DNA of 64,000 nucleotides from Kibdelosporangium banguiense (GTDB taxonomy: Bacteria > Actinomycetota > Actinomycetes > Mycobacteriales > Pseudonocardiaceae), in NCBI RefSeq assembly GCF_017876405.1, contig NZ_JAGINW010000001.1:3795203-3859202 (forward strand). The letters run 5' to 3'. Shown one piece after another: positions 54,924 to 63,297 of the stretch (position 1 is its first letter; every line of letters begins with the position of its first letter). Both the position numbers and the translations under genes were made by a program. Below the pieces are notes generated by a model. It saw only the letters and a program-made list of their open reading frames with translations. It had not been told where the DNA came from and made no database searches.

Positions 54924-55306
54924 CCGCGGCTGGTCAGCTTCTTCAGGTGCAGCGGCAGCGTCAGCACGAAACTGACGATGGCCACGATGATCGCGCCCAG
55001 GAAGCCCGCCCAGAAGCCGGTGACCTCGAACGGCAGATCGAGCTCACCGGCCAGCCAGCCGGTGAACCAGAACAGCAGCCCGTTGACCACCAGGCCGATC
55101 AGCCCGAGCGTGAGGATGTAGACCACACAGCCGGCGATCTTGGCGATCGGCTTGAGGATCAGGTTGACCAGTCCGAACAGCAGCGCGACACCGATCAGGG
55201 TGCCGATGCGGGCCGCGGTCGAACCAGTGAGCAGGTTGATCCCCGGCAGAATGGTGGCCGCCCAGACGGCGACGGCTGAGGCGAGCACTCGATACAGGAA
55301 TTCCAC
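54920..55306 (-). CDS. Phage-holin superfamily IV (4-TMS) membrane protein
   Basis: 128 residues with four membrane segments: VWAATILPGINLLTG, GTLIGVALLFGLVNLILKP, VVYILTLGLIGLVVNGLLFWF and FLGAIIVAIVSFVLTLPLH. The NLILKPIAKI and NGLLFWFTGW motifs are typical of the chromosomal YvlD/holin-IV family, whose role is unknown. GTG 55306 follows GAGAGGGTGA. The 3' end overlaps the glycosyltransferase by four bases. Confidence 0.88.
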   Translation of the reverse strand: MEFLYRVLASAVAVWAATILPGINLLTGSTAARIGTLIGVALLFGLVNLILKPIAKIAGCVVYILTLGLIGLVVNGLLFWFTGWLAGELDLPFEVTGFWAGFLGAIIVAIVSFVLTLPLHLKKLTSRG

Positions 55307-55324
55307 GCGGTCACCCTCTCATGG

Positions 55325-56839
55325 ATGCCTACTGTGGACACGGTAGCGCTGATGTACCGCGATCGTGGGATGTCGTGGCGCGGGAAAATCCGTAGCGTCG
55401 TAGATGTGCGTATTGTCGTTCTCTTCTTCGCGACTCAGGCCGCTGCCGTGCTGGTCAAATGCGATTTGACCGCATGGGGAGCCATTCTGGTCGCGTTCGC
55501 GGCATTCGCGGTCGGGCACAGGTACAGCTGGCCGGTGACCTTGTCGGCAGTTGTGTCAATGGGGATCTCCTACGGCGTCACTGCGCAGTTCATGAGCTTC
55601 ACTCCCGACTGGTGGGCGGGAATGCGGCCGATGGTGCTCGCCGTGCTGGCAGCCGGTGCGGCTGTCGGCCTGGCAGTGAAGGCCGGGCAGGAGCTGACCC
55701 GGCAACGCCTGGAGCAGGCCAGGCAGGACGAGCGGCTGAGCATCGCGCAGGACGTGCACGACATGGTCGCCCACCACATCGCGGTGGTCAACGTCCAGGC
55801 CGGCGCAGCCTCCCACCTGCTGAAAGACCAGCCGGACAAGGCCGGGGAGGCGCTCGGGCACGTGACCGCGGCCAGCAGCAAGGCGTTGGACGAGCTCGGG
55901 GCGTTGCTCGGCGTCCTGCGTGAACCCGCGGTCGGCCTTGCCGGTCTGCCTGCCTTGCTGGACGACGATGTCGAGCTGACAGTCGTCGGCGCCCAGCGGC
56001 CCTTGCCGGCCACTGTGGACATCACGGCGTATCGGATCGTCCAGGAATCCCTGACCAACGCCCGGAAACACGGCACCGGGAAGGCGACGCTGACCTTGAC
56101 CTACGAGCCGGCTCGGCTGATCGTCGAGACTCGCAACCGGTGCGGGCATGGGTCTGGTGGTTCTGGATATGGGCTGTGCGCAGATTGTGGTGATCGCCTA
56201 TCAGTCTGGTCTTGTGCGGTAGCTGGAACTTCCTTTGCCCGGCTGACGCGGGTTACGAGTCCCGTGCTCCACGCTTTTGTCATGGCAAAACGACTTCGTC
56301 AAGTTCTGGTGCTCTTGCATCTGATGACTGCGTTCGGCTGGCTGGCCGCCACTCTGGCCGTCCTGCTGTTGTCCGGTCACCCGGACGCGGCCTTGCTCGT
56401 CGACGACCGATTACTCGCCGATTTCTCGTTTATGACCGTCTACACAGGATTGATGCTGGCCGGGACCGCACACTGGGGATACACCAGATTCTGGTGGGTC
56501 ACGGTGAAACTCGCCGTCACCCTGGTTCTGGCGCTCGGCGGCCGGACGTTGTTCGCGCACGGCCTTCCTGTGCCGGGTGGCGTGTTGATGGTCGTCGCGA
56601 TCGCTGTTCTCGCCTGGATCGGCCGCACCAAACCGTGGGGACGCTTGCGTCCCGGACCATCCATCCGCCCCTGGAGTCACCCGGCGATCTATATCGCGAT
56701 CCTGGTGACACCCGTCCTCGACTACGTCACCGACTTGCCGCTGCAAGCCATTCCGGCCGCAGCGGTCCTCGTCCGCCACGCGGTGTCGGCGGGCTCTGGC
56801 CGTGCCGGAGCCCGCCGATCCGGCTCAGAACAATGCTGA
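55325..56839 (+). CDS. Histidine kinase-like protein continuous with a membrane protein (possible fusion or decayed kinase)
   Basis: 504 codons without a stop. Residues 25-125 hold membrane segments; HisKA_3 follows (DERLSIAQDVHDMVAHHIAVV), then YRIVQESLTNARKHG (N box). The normal D-box is missing: after VETRNR the text becomes CGHGSGGSGYGLCADCGDRL, and the end of the ATPase domain is unrecognisable. From about Met320 (ATG 56282) begins a separate-looking 4-TM protein, VLVLLHLMTAFGWLAATLAV. Either one fused protein is made, or the kinase has decayed and the second gene starts at 56282. No response regulator is adjacent. Start uncertain (55325 or 55370). Confidence 0.65.
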   Translation: MPTVDTVALMYRDRGMSWRGKIRSVVDVRIVVLFFATQAAAVLVKCDLTAWGAILVAFAAFAVGHRYSWPVTLSAVVSMGISYGVTAQFMSFTPDWWAGMRPMVLAVLAAGAAVGLAVKAGQELTRQRLEQARQDERLSIAQDVHDMVAHHIAVVNVQAGAASHLLKDQPDKAGEALGHVTAASSKALDELGALLGVLREPAVGLAGLPALLDDDVELTVVGAQRPLPATVDITAYRIVQESLTNARKHGTGKATLTLTYEPARLIVETRNRCGHGSGGSGYGLCADCGDRLSVWSCAVAGTSFARLTRVTSPVLHAFVMAKRLRQVLVLLHLMTAFGWLAATLAVLLLSGHPDAALLVDDRLLADFSFMTVYTGLMLAGTAHWGYTRFWWVTVKLAVTLVLALGGRTLFAHGLPVPGGVLMVVAIAVLAWIGRTKPWGRLRPGPSIRPWSHPAIYIAILVTPVLDYVTDLPLQAIPAAAVLVRHAVSAGSGRAGARRSGSEQC

Positions 56840-57805
56840 CGCGAGGTCCCGGCGGGCCTTGGCTACGCGGGGGTCGTCGCTGGGGAACAAGCCGAACAGC
56901 TCGACCAGGTGTGACCGGACCCGGTCGCGGTCCTCACCGGCCGAGTTGCGGACAGCTTTGATCAGCCGGGCGAAGGCCTCGTCGACCTGCTGCTGGGCGA
57001 CCTCGACGTCGGCCGCGGCCAGTTGGGCGTCCAGGTCGCCGGGGTCGGCGTCGGCCTTGCCGACCGTCGAGGGGTCCGCTGCCTCGGCGCGGGCGGTGAA
57101 CCGGACCTGCGCGAGGGCGGCCTTGACCTCCTCGTTGGCCGGCTCGACGTCCAGGATCCGCTGGTAGGCCTGCTCGGCCGCGGCGAAGTCACCGCGTTCG
57201 AACGCGTCCTCGGCCTCGATCAGGCGCGGGTCGACCGGCTCCTCGGCGACTTCCTGCGGTGCGCCGCCCGCAGCCGCCTCGGCGGCCGCGATGCCCGGCA
57301 GACGGTCACGCAGCGCGTCGAGCAGCGCGCCGATCCACTGCCGGATCTGTGGCTCGGGCTGCGCGCCGGAGAACGCGTCGACCGGCTGGCCACCGGCGAT
57401 CGCCACGATCGTCGGGATCGACTGCACCCCGAACAGCTGCGCGATCCGCTGGTTGGCGTCGACGTCCACCTTCGCCAGCACCCAGGCGCCGCCACCGGCG
57501 TTCGCCAGCCGCTCGAGCACCGGGGACAGCTGCTTGCAGGGGCCGCACCATTCGGCCCACAGGTCGACCACCACCGGGACCTGCAGCGAACGCTCGACCA
57601 CGTCCTGCTGGAAGGTCGCCTCGGTGACGTCGAAGACAAACGGCCCGCCTGCTGCGGGTGCACCGCCACCTGCGGGCGGGGCCGCCGCGGGCCTGCTGGG
57701 TGCCTGCCGTACGGCGTCCGCCCGCGCCTTGAGCGCGGACAGGTCGACGGCACCGGACAGAGCCGCGGACATCGCGGCCGTCTGACGTGGATCTGGCCTT
57801 GTCAC
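56825..57805 (-). CDS. YbbN/CnoX-type thioredoxin co-chaperone with TPR domain
   Basis: 326 residues. Residues 45-165 are a thioredoxin fold with WAEWCGPCKQLSPVLERL and the cis-Pro in QSIPTIVAI. Residues 195-326 are helical TPR-like (AEDAFERGDFAAAEQAYQRIL). E. coli CnoX has SXHC-type sites and holdase activity; this one has a full CGPC, so redox activity is likely. GTG 57805 follows AGGATGG. It overlaps the preceding convergent gene by 15 bases. Confidence 0.92.
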   Translation of the reverse strand: MTRPDPRQTAAMSAALSGAVDLSALKARADAVRQAPSRPAAAPPAGGGAPAAGGPFVFDVTEATFQQDVVERSLQVPVVVDLWAEWCGPCKQLSPVLERLANAGGGAWVLAKVDVDANQRIAQLFGVQSIPTIVAIAGGQPVDAFSGAQPEPQIRQWIGALLDALRDRLPGIAAAEAAAGGAPQEVAEEPVDPRLIEAEDAFERGDFAAAEQAYQRILDVEPANEEVKAALAQVRFTARAEAADPSTVGKADADPGDLDAQLAAADVEVAQQQVDEAFARLIKAVRNSAGEDRDRVRSHLVELFGLFPSDDPRVAKARRDLASALF

Positions 57806-57835
57806 GTATCCATCCTGGCACGTTCGGCGGGCGTG

Positions 57836-57855
57836 GTCAGGCCGGGTCGCCTGAC
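57836..57855 (-). terminator. Weak hairpin after the GNAT gene
   Basis: GTCAGGC (57836-57842) and GCCTGAC (57849-57855) with a 6-base loop, about 40 bases after the GNAT stop and just before the ybbN-like gene. There is no T-run. Confidence 0.4.
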
Positions 57856-57892
57856 AAGGCCCAGTGTGCCGAGCGCCACACCGTTGCGGTGG

Positions 57893-58753
57893 CTACCCGG
57901 CTGTGGTCATGGCATCTTCGGAGAAGCTGTAACCAGTGAAATCGGTGACCGGGACGTATCCGATTCGCTGGTAGAGGGCGTTGCTGGTGAGGTTGTCGGG
58001 GTTCGTGAACAGCACCACGTCCGTCGCGCCCGCGGCCAGCGCGGCCCGGCTCACCTCGACCGTGACGGCGCCCGCGTAGCCACGCCTCCGGAGACTGACC
58101 GGTGTGTAGACGGGATCCACTCGGACCATCCCGGCAACCATCGAAGTCGAGCCCGCCATGGCGACGGGAGTGGCCCCGGTTTCCCAGAACGTGAACTGTT
58201 TGTCGGCAAAGCGCGAGCCGGCCCACGTGCCGGCGTTGATGGCGGGGGTCTCTCCGAGCTCGGTGACGAACGCATCGCACCAGCGCATGAGCTGTGCACG
58301 GTCCTGCGCGTCCACAACGCGACCCCGGCCCTCAGGGACCGGCTCCGGCGGCGTGAGCGTGCCGAGACGATAAAGACGGGTCCGCCAGAAGCGCGTCGGC
58401 ACTGCGCCTGTGTGCCGCTGCCATGACTCGGCGAAAGCGGTGGAGGTGTCGTGGGCCGCGGTGACGCCGATGAAGGACTGGCCGAGGCCGGCCAGGTGCG
58501 CGGCGAGTGCGTCAGCCTGCTCGGGGGAGAGGAGAGTAACGCTCAGGCGGCGGGTCGGCAGGCGGTAGAAGATGGCGTTGACCTCGCCCCCTTGCTCCAG
58601 CCAGCCGAACATGGTGGCTGCGTCCGCCCCGCGTGTCCGCAGTTTCTCGATCGCCGTCAGCGGAGTGTTGTGCAGAGCCGGGCGGGAGCGCAGGAAGTCA
58701 CCGGCTCGGGCGAGAAACTCGTTGATGTCTTCGGTGATGTGGCAGTCGTCCAT
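57893..58753 (-). CDS. GNAT-family N-acetyltransferase
   Basis: 286 residues. The C-terminal half has the acetyl-CoA motif as VDPVYTPVSLRRRGYAGAV and later TNPDNLTSNALYQRIGYVPV, characteristic of GNAT enzymes; the N-terminal half is a degenerate second GNAT-like domain. The substrate is unknown. It starts 5 bases after the DinB gene and belongs to the marR-dinB-gnat operon. Confidence 0.9.
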   Translation of the reverse strand: MDDCHITEDINEFLARAGDFLRSRPALHNTPLTAIEKLRTRGADAATMFGWLEQGGEVNAIFYRLPTRRLSVTLLSPEQADALAAHLAGLGQSFIGVTAAHDTSTAFAESWQRHTGAVPTRFWRTRLYRLGTLTPPEPVPEGRGRVVDAQDRAQLMRWCDAFVTELGETPAINAGTWAGSRFADKQFTFWETGATPVAMAGSTSMVAGMVRVDPVYTPVSLRRRGYAGAVTVEVSRAALAAGATDVVLFTNPDNLTSNALYQRIGYVPVTDFTGYSFSEDAMTTAG

Positions 58754-58758
58754 GATCT

Positions 58759-59286
58759 CTAGTCGCCCACGGCTCCATCGATCCGTTCACGCAGGAGGTC
58801 GGCGTGCCCGTTGTGCCGGGCGTACTCCTCGATCATGTGGGCGAGCACCCAGCGGGCTGTGAGTCCGTATCGGTGCGGTGGCTCGTCGAACGAGTGGTCC
58901 AGCGACATGCCTTCGAACGACTTCTTGGCCAGCTCGATCTCGGTGATCAGCAGGTTGTAGTCGGCTTCGGCGGTCTGCGCGGTCGCGCCGTTGTGGTCGA
59001 AATCCGGATCGGGATCGCCCGGTTTGTAGAAGTTCATCGGCACGTCCTCGCCCCCCAACCGGCGGCGGAACCAGACCAGCTCGACATCGGCCAGGTGCCG
59101 GATCAGACCGAGCAGGGACAGTGTGGACGGCGGTACCGACCTGGTGGCCAGCTGCTCGGGCGTCAGGCCCGCGCACTTCATCAGGAAGGTCGAGCGGTGG
59201 TAGTCGAGCCAGTTGAGCAGCATGGTGCGTTCGTCCGCGGCCGGCGGCGCGTCGATCCGGCCGACTTGAGGGGCAGTCCAGGACAT
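58759..59286 (-). CDS. DinB-family (DUF664) protein
   Basis: 175 residues, four-helix DinB fold. Metal-binding His positions are seen in LLNWLDYHRSTFL, GLIRHLADVELVWF and MIEEYARHNGHADLL. Actinobacterial DUF664 proteins are putative metal-dependent enzymes, some mycothiol-dependent. It lies 18 bases downstream of the MarR gene and 5 bases upstream of the GNAT gene. Confidence 0.9.
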   Translation of the reverse strand: MSWTAPQVGRIDAPPAADERTMLLNWLDYHRSTFLMKCAGLTPEQLATRSVPPSTLSLLGLIRHLADVELVWFRRRLGGEDVPMNFYKPGDPDPDFDHNGATAQTAEADYNLLITEIELAKKSFEGMSLDHSFDEPPHRYGLTARWVLAHMIEEYARHNGHADLLRERIDGAVGD

Positions 59287-59304
59287 GGCTGCAGATCCTG
59301 GCAG

Positions 59305-59808
59305 TCAGTCGGTGAAGTCGCCGACCGATTTACGTACCCGGGCCAGCAGCTCGGAGAGCTGTTTGGTCTGCCGCGTGGTCAGGCCGCGCAGGCCGAAGTC
59401 GATTTCGGTGACAGCCTTGGTCGCTGCTTCCCGGCGCTCGCGGCCCGCCTCAGTGATCTCGGTCAGCGTGGTGCGCCTGTCCGTCGGGTGCGGCGTGCGC
59501 TTGACCAGGCCGTCGGCCTCCAGCCGGTCGACGATGTTGGTCACGCTGGTCGGGTGCAGCTGCAGGCGTTCGCCCATCACCCGCATCGGCAGGCTGCCGC
59601 GCTTGGCGAACGAAAGCAGGACAAGAGCCTCATAGCGCGCGAAAGTCAAGCCGTGCGGCCGTAGTGCACCGTCCACCGCCGACTGGATGATCTGCTGGAC
59701 CCGCATCACGCTGGTGACCGCCGCCATGGACTCGGACGGGCCGATCCGCTCCTCCCATATCTCGGCCGCACGGGCAATGGGGTCGAACGGCAACGGGCGT
59801 GACGTCAT
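59305..59808 (-). CDS. MarR-family transcriptional regulator
   Basis: 167 residues, winged helix with FARYEALVLLSFAKRGSLPM, LHPTSVTNIVDRLEADGLV and PTDRRTTLTEITEAG (the wing). It likely represses its own operon until a small ligand binds. ATG 59808 lacks a ribosome-binding site; TAGCTT eight bases upstream suggests a leaderless transcript. It is divergent from the thiamine-binding fragment. Confidence 0.92.
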   Translation of the reverse strand: MTSRPLPFDPIARAAEIWEERIGPSESMAAVTSVMRVQQIIQSAVDGALRPHGLTFARYEALVLLSFAKRGSLPMRVMGERLQLHPTSVTNIVDRLEADGLVKRTPHPTDRRTTLTEITEAGRERREAATKAVTEIDFGLRGLTTRQTKQLSELLARVRKSVGDFTD

Positions 59809-59866
59809 GGCGCCAAAAGCTACCAGGCGGTATCCATGCAATGTCCGCAGCAGAAAGGAGGCCCAC

Positions 59867-60005
59867 ATGCTGGTCGCGTTCAGTGTCAGCCCACTCGGCG
59901 GCGAATCCGACAGTGTGGCCAAGGCGGTAGCGCAGGCGGTCCGGGTGGTCCGCGAGTCCGGTCTGCCCAACCGCACAAGCGCCATGTTCACCGAAATCGA
60001 AGGAG
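59867..60005 (+). pseudogene. Thiamine-binding (MTH1187/YkoF-type) protein, 3'-truncated
   Basis: From ATG 59867, preceded by AAAGGAGG, the first 46 residues match the family: MLVAFSVSPLGGESD, VRVVRESGLPNRTSAMFTEIEG. Family members continue with a WDEV-type helix to about 100 residues. Here the sequence changes after codon 46 to ATFAIDYISGQQRQ and then unrelated residues up to a stop at 60175. The downstream part belongs to the methyltransferase region. The gene therefore appears to be broken by insertion of foreign DNA near 60005. Confidence 0.75.
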
Positions 60006-60069
60006 CGACGTTCGCCATAGACTACATCAGTGGCCAGCAGAGACAGGCCGACAGAGCATGTGAACGCAA

Positions 60070-60103
60070 AAGGCCCCGCCTCCTCACCGGGAGACGGGGC
60101 CTT
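60070..60103 (-). terminator. Terminator of the first methyltransferase gene
   Basis: Arms AAGGCCCCG (60070-60078) and CGGGGCCTT (60095-60103) with further CTCC/GGAG pairing inside. On the minus strand it is followed by TTGCGTT. It begins six bases after the stop codon. Confidence 0.85.
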
Positions 60104-60108
60104 CGTGC

Positions 60109-61095
60109 TCAGGGGATGGCGGCGGACAGAACGGCGCGGGCGAGCGCGGGGGGAACGGCGTTGCCGATCTGCTGAAAGATCTTGGTCTGGCTCCCCTGCC
60201 ACGGGTAGTCCGCGGGGAACGACTGGAGAACTGCGGCTTCCTCCATCGAGATCCGAGCGTCGTCGGCGGCGTTGGGGATCCAACGGCCCGCGTCCTTCTC
60301 GGCGTAGATCTGCCTTCGCGCGCCGGAGCCACCGACCTTCTCGCGGTCGGGACCGCCGGTCACGCCGGACGCGATTGTCGGGTATGGACGGTGAGTCATC
60401 CCCCAGCCGAGAGCGTTGGCCATACTCCGCCATGGGAGGAGCGTCGGGTCTCCCTCGTTCTGGGGGACGCCGCGCTTGAACGGCCGGTGCGTCGGGGCTG
60501 GGAGGGATACGCCTCCGTGTAAACGGGCTACCAGGAAGGCCCGCTTTCGCACCTGTGGTACGCCGTACTGCTCGGCGGAGAGCTTGCCGGTAGCGACCGT
60601 GTAGCCCTCGCGCCGGAACGCCTCGGCCATGTACTCCCAGACCGGCAGGACGGCCGGAACCTGTTCGAAGGCCAGCCACTCGTACTGCTGGCCGTTGTCG
60701 AGGGCGTCGAGGACCCAGCGGAGGGGCTCTAGGACAAGGCCGGTGCGAGCGTCGGCGAAGACGGAGTAGTCGACAGACTGGCGAGCCTCCAAGGTCTTTG
60801 CCAGGTGATAGACGGTGTCGAGCGCGGCCCGGCCCGCACCCTTCCCTCCCGCCGAGAATGGCTGGCACGGCGGGGAAGCGATGAAGCCGGGCACGCTCCG
60901 AAAGCTGATCGGGTGATGGTTTCGGACGTCGTCCTCGACGGCCAGCAGCCCGGCCGCCCGGCGGGTAGCGCAGGCAGGGCAGTCCCATTCGATTCCGAGT
61001 GCGGTGATGCCGAGTTGCCGGGCCGCCACGTCCCAACCGCCAGGGCCCGCGAACAGGTCGATGGCGTCGTACGGCTCGCTCTGAAAGTCGGGCAT
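60109..61095 (-). CDS. C5-cytosine DNA methyltransferase (copy 1)
   Basis: 328 residues. C5-MTase motifs in order: I DLFAGPGGWDVA, IV PGFIASPPCQPFSAGGKGAG with the catalytic Cys, VI WLAFEQVPAVLP (EQV in place of ENV), VIII GVPQVRKRAFLVA, X QIGNAVPPALARAVL. The target-recognition region lies between VIII and X. It is homologous to the second methyltransferase at 61757. No restriction endonuclease is nearby, so it may be solitary, protective against host restriction, or part of a larger system beyond the window. No ribosome-binding site precedes the ATG at 61095. Confidence 0.93.
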   Translation of the reverse strand: MPDFQSEPYDAIDLFAGPGGWDVAARQLGITALGIEWDCPACATRRAAGLLAVEDDVRNHHPISFRSVPGFIASPPCQPFSAGGKGAGRAALDTVYHLAKTLEARQSVDYSVFADARTGLVLEPLRWVLDALDNGQQYEWLAFEQVPAVLPVWEYMAEAFRREGYTVATGKLSAEQYGVPQVRKRAFLVARLHGGVSLPAPTHRPFKRGVPQNEGDPTLLPWRSMANALGWGMTHRPYPTIASGVTGGPDREKVGGSGARRQIYAEKDAGRWIPNAADDARISMEEAAVLQSFPADYPWQGSQTKIFQQIGNAVPPALARAVLSAAIP

Positions 61096-61137
61096 TTGTG
61101 GGATGTCTGCGCGACTTTCGATCTCTGCTCAGTTCGT

Positions 61138-61161
61138 TAGTCGAACAGATTCGTTCGACTA
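61138..61161. promoter_or_regulatory. Inverted repeat upstream of methyltransferase copy 1
   Basis: TAGTCGAA (61138-61145) and TTCGACTA (61154-61161), 8-base perfect arms with an 8-base spacer, 43 bases before the start codon. Likely an operator; it resembles an SOS box but its half-sites are spaced two bases too far apart. Confidence 0.5.
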
Positions 61162-61379
61162 GCGGGCCATCCCATGTGATGTGTGTCACCTGTTAGGTGG
61201 TAACGCTTCGCGATCTTACCTGTGACGCTGTGTGATTTTTCTATATTCGGCCTGGCCGAGGCGGCATTGCTTCCCGTTGAATGAGGCGCCGGATGGCCTG
61301 ATTTGAAGTCCGATCAACAAAGTCTGTTCAAATATCTTGACTTCTCGTACTGTCGGCCAACAGGCAGTCGCGCCCTCTT

Positions 61380-61401
61380 GACAATCCGTGTTACGGTTGT
61401 C
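61380..61401 (+). promoter_or_regulatory. Dyad overlapping a TTGACA box before the small membrane-protein gene
   Basis: GACAATCCGT (61380-61389) pairs with ACGGTTGTC (61393-61401) apart from one bulged T. It overlaps TTGACA (61378-61383), a possible -35 box; no good -10 was found. Confidence 0.4.
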
Positions 61402-61434
61402 GCGTAGGCGAGTGCCTTGAGGAATACTTCAGGC

Positions 61435-61713
61435 ATGCCGCGCTCCCAAGCTCCAGCTACGCCCACGCGTGCGAAGTCGTCAGATCCGCCCCACTGGCGT
61501 GTGATCTTCGTTGTTCTCAGTTGGCGCGCGGCGCCCTTCTGGCTAAGCCTTTGGCTGGCTCTAGTACTCGCTGCGATTGTGTTTCTTACCGCGCTTTCGG
61601 CACCGTGGTTATCGGGCGGTCTCGGTGCAGCTGCCAGCATCACGGCAGCTCAAGCGGTCCGGCGGCGGAAGCGCCGCGTGCGTCAGCAGGAGCGGCGCTC
61701 ACTGTCGACTTAG
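61435..61713 (+). CDS. Small membrane protein between the two methyltransferase genes
   Basis: 92 residues. A basic N-terminus with SQAPATPTRAKSS is followed by two adjacent hydrophobic stretches (RAAPFWLSLWLALVLAAIVF and a shorter APWLSGGLGAAASITAAQAV) and a strongly basic tail RRRKRRVRQQERRS. I do not recognise the family. It is transcribed opposite to both flanking methyltransferases. Small basic membrane proteins are common in phages and conjugative elements. ATG 61435 is chosen; a TTG at 61417 is possible. GAGGAA is 14 bases upstream, which is far. Confidence 0.5.
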   Translation: MPRSQAPATPTRAKSSDPPHWRVIFVVLSWRAAPFWLSLWLALVLAAIVFLTALSAPWLSGGLGAAASITAAQAVRRRKRRVRQQERRSLST

Positions 61714-61756
61714 CCATAGGCCAGGTTCGTGCTGATCGACCTACGGCGGCAACGCG

Positions 61757-62785
61757 CTACGTAGTTACTGCGGACAAAACAGCGCGAGCGAGTACTGGAG
61801 GAATGGCGTTGCCGATCTGCTGGAACGCCTTGGTCCGGACGCCCTTCCATGGGTAGTCGGCAGGGAAGGTCTGGAGGGCGGCAGCCTCCTCGACCGTCAC
61901 GCGGTCCGGCTCCGAGTCCACACTCTCGGTTGGCCAGCGCAGCCAACTCCGGGCTTTCTCGGTGACGGTGAAGCTCGGCTGGCCGGTTGCGCGGAGGTCC
62001 CGAGCGCGGTAGTCGGTGCCGTTGATCGTGATGGCCCGGCCGCCGGGGTCGACGAGCCGCGGGAAGCCGACCAGTCCGGCGGGCCAACCGAGGGCCTCGG
62101 CCATCGAGACCCAGGGCAAGAGGGAGGAGTCGCCGTTGTCCTGAGGGACGTCCTTTACGAGCGGGCGGTGGGTTGGGGTCGGGAGAGCGGCCGTGCCGGA
62201 TCGCTTCGCCACGAGAATCGCGCGGGAACGCGTCTGGGGAACGCCGAACTCCTCGGCGGCGAGGTTTCCAGTGGCCACGGAGTAGCCCTCGCGGCGGAGA
62301 ACGTCGGCGACGGCCTCCCAGACCGGTAACACGGTCGGAACCTGTTCAAACGCGGCCCATTCGGCAGGAGCGCCAGAGTCGAGCAGCGCGAGCATCCACC
62401 TGAGCGGCTCCAGAACGAGCGCGGTCTGCTCGTCGGTGAACGCGAAGGTATCGACGGTGTGGCGGGCCTCCAGGCTCTTGATGCCGATCACGACGAGGTC
62501 GAGGGTCTTTCGACCGGCGCCCTTCCCTCCTGGGGAGAAGGTCTGGCACGGCGGCGAGGCGATGAATCCGGGCACGCCGAGGAACTCGATCGGGTCGAAG
62601 TCGCGGACGTCGCCCTCGTAGGTCGGAAGCCCAGCGGCGCGGCGGGTTTCGCATGCGTCGTGGTCCTTCTCAATGCCGCGGACCCGGAGGCCGAGGTCGC
62701 GGGCGGCGACGTCCCATCCTCCAGGTCCGGCGAAGAGATCGGCGGCATCATATGTGCTGGTAGCGGTTTCTCGAAAGACGGCCAT
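61757..62785 (-). CDS. C5-cytosine DNA methyltransferase (copy 2)
   Basis: 342 residues, paralogous to copy 1 along its whole length. Motif I is DLFAGPGGWDVAARDLGL, IV PGFIASPPCQTFSPGGKGAG, VI WAAFEQVPTVLPVWE, VIII GVPQTRSRAILVAK, X FQQIGNAIPPVLARAVL. The region between VIII and X differs most from copy 1, with an insertion around FTVTEKARSWLRW, so the recognised DNA site probably differs. The ATG at 62785 has no ribosome-binding site, but the bases just upstream match those of copy 1. Confidence 0.93.
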   Translation of the reverse strand: MAVFRETATSTYDAADLFAGPGGWDVAARDLGLRVRGIEKDHDACETRRAAGLPTYEGDVRDFDPIEFLGVPGFIASPPCQTFSPGGKGAGRKTLDLVVIGIKSLEARHTVDTFAFTDEQTALVLEPLRWMLALLDSGAPAEWAAFEQVPTVLPVWEAVADVLRREGYSVATGNLAAEEFGVPQTRSRAILVAKRSGTAALPTPTHRPLVKDVPQDNGDSSLLPWVSMAEALGWPAGLVGFPRLVDPGGRAITINGTDYRARDLRATGQPSFTVTEKARSWLRWPTESVDSEPDRVTVEEAAALQTFPADYPWKGVRTKAFQQIGNAIPPVLARAVLSAVTT

Positions 62786-63297
62786 GGATGGGACGTCTGC
62801 GAGTTAGGCGTCCGCCGGCCGGCGAACTTATTGCGAGTGCCGCGAACCCGGCTCGTCTAACTGGGCGAAGGAAGTGACTTACGGGGCGGATCGCGTTAGC
62901 CTGGTCCTGTAGCTGTGGACGGTTCGGGAGTAGAGGCGAGAACCACCACGGCGGTGCGGAGATCCTAATTGTGGTCGCCGCCGACATTGTCAGACATAGT
63001 CCGCGAGCCAAGGAGCTAAAGTGCGGAGTGCAGGTCGTTGCCAGGCGTCCCGCCATCCCAGGGCTGGAGCGACCACTAAGACGTCCGGTAGGGCGTAGAC
63101 GGCGTTGCCGTCTTTCAGCCGTCAGGCTGACATGCGTGTGACCGCTCTAGTGACCCGAGCTGTGTGCGGCACGGAGGAGCGGAGTGCAGTGAAGCTGGGT
63201 GGTCGTGTCCTAAGGGCTCCCCAGTCCTAATAAGGCATGCACGGTGATTCTCCTGATCTAGCGATCAGAGCCCTGGGCTGTTAGCTGGTGAAGGGCT
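62786..63297. other. Non-coding stretch with hairpins
   Basis: About 510 bases with no convincing gene on either strand. It holds the copy-2 leader at the left, the tandem hairpins at 63097-63130, and a small hairpin CTGATC/GATCAG near 63253-63268. Confidence 0.45.
63097..63130. repeat. Two adjacent stem-loops
   Basis: AGACGGC-GTT-GCCGTCT (63097-63113) followed after one base by TCAGCC-GTCA-GGCTGA (63115-63130). Both stems are perfect. They could be part of a structured RNA, a transfer origin or an attachment site. Confidence 0.5.

Noticed and set aside
61138..61161. LexA/SOS box
   Set aside because: The actinobacterial box has four bases between CGAAC and GTTCG; here there are six.
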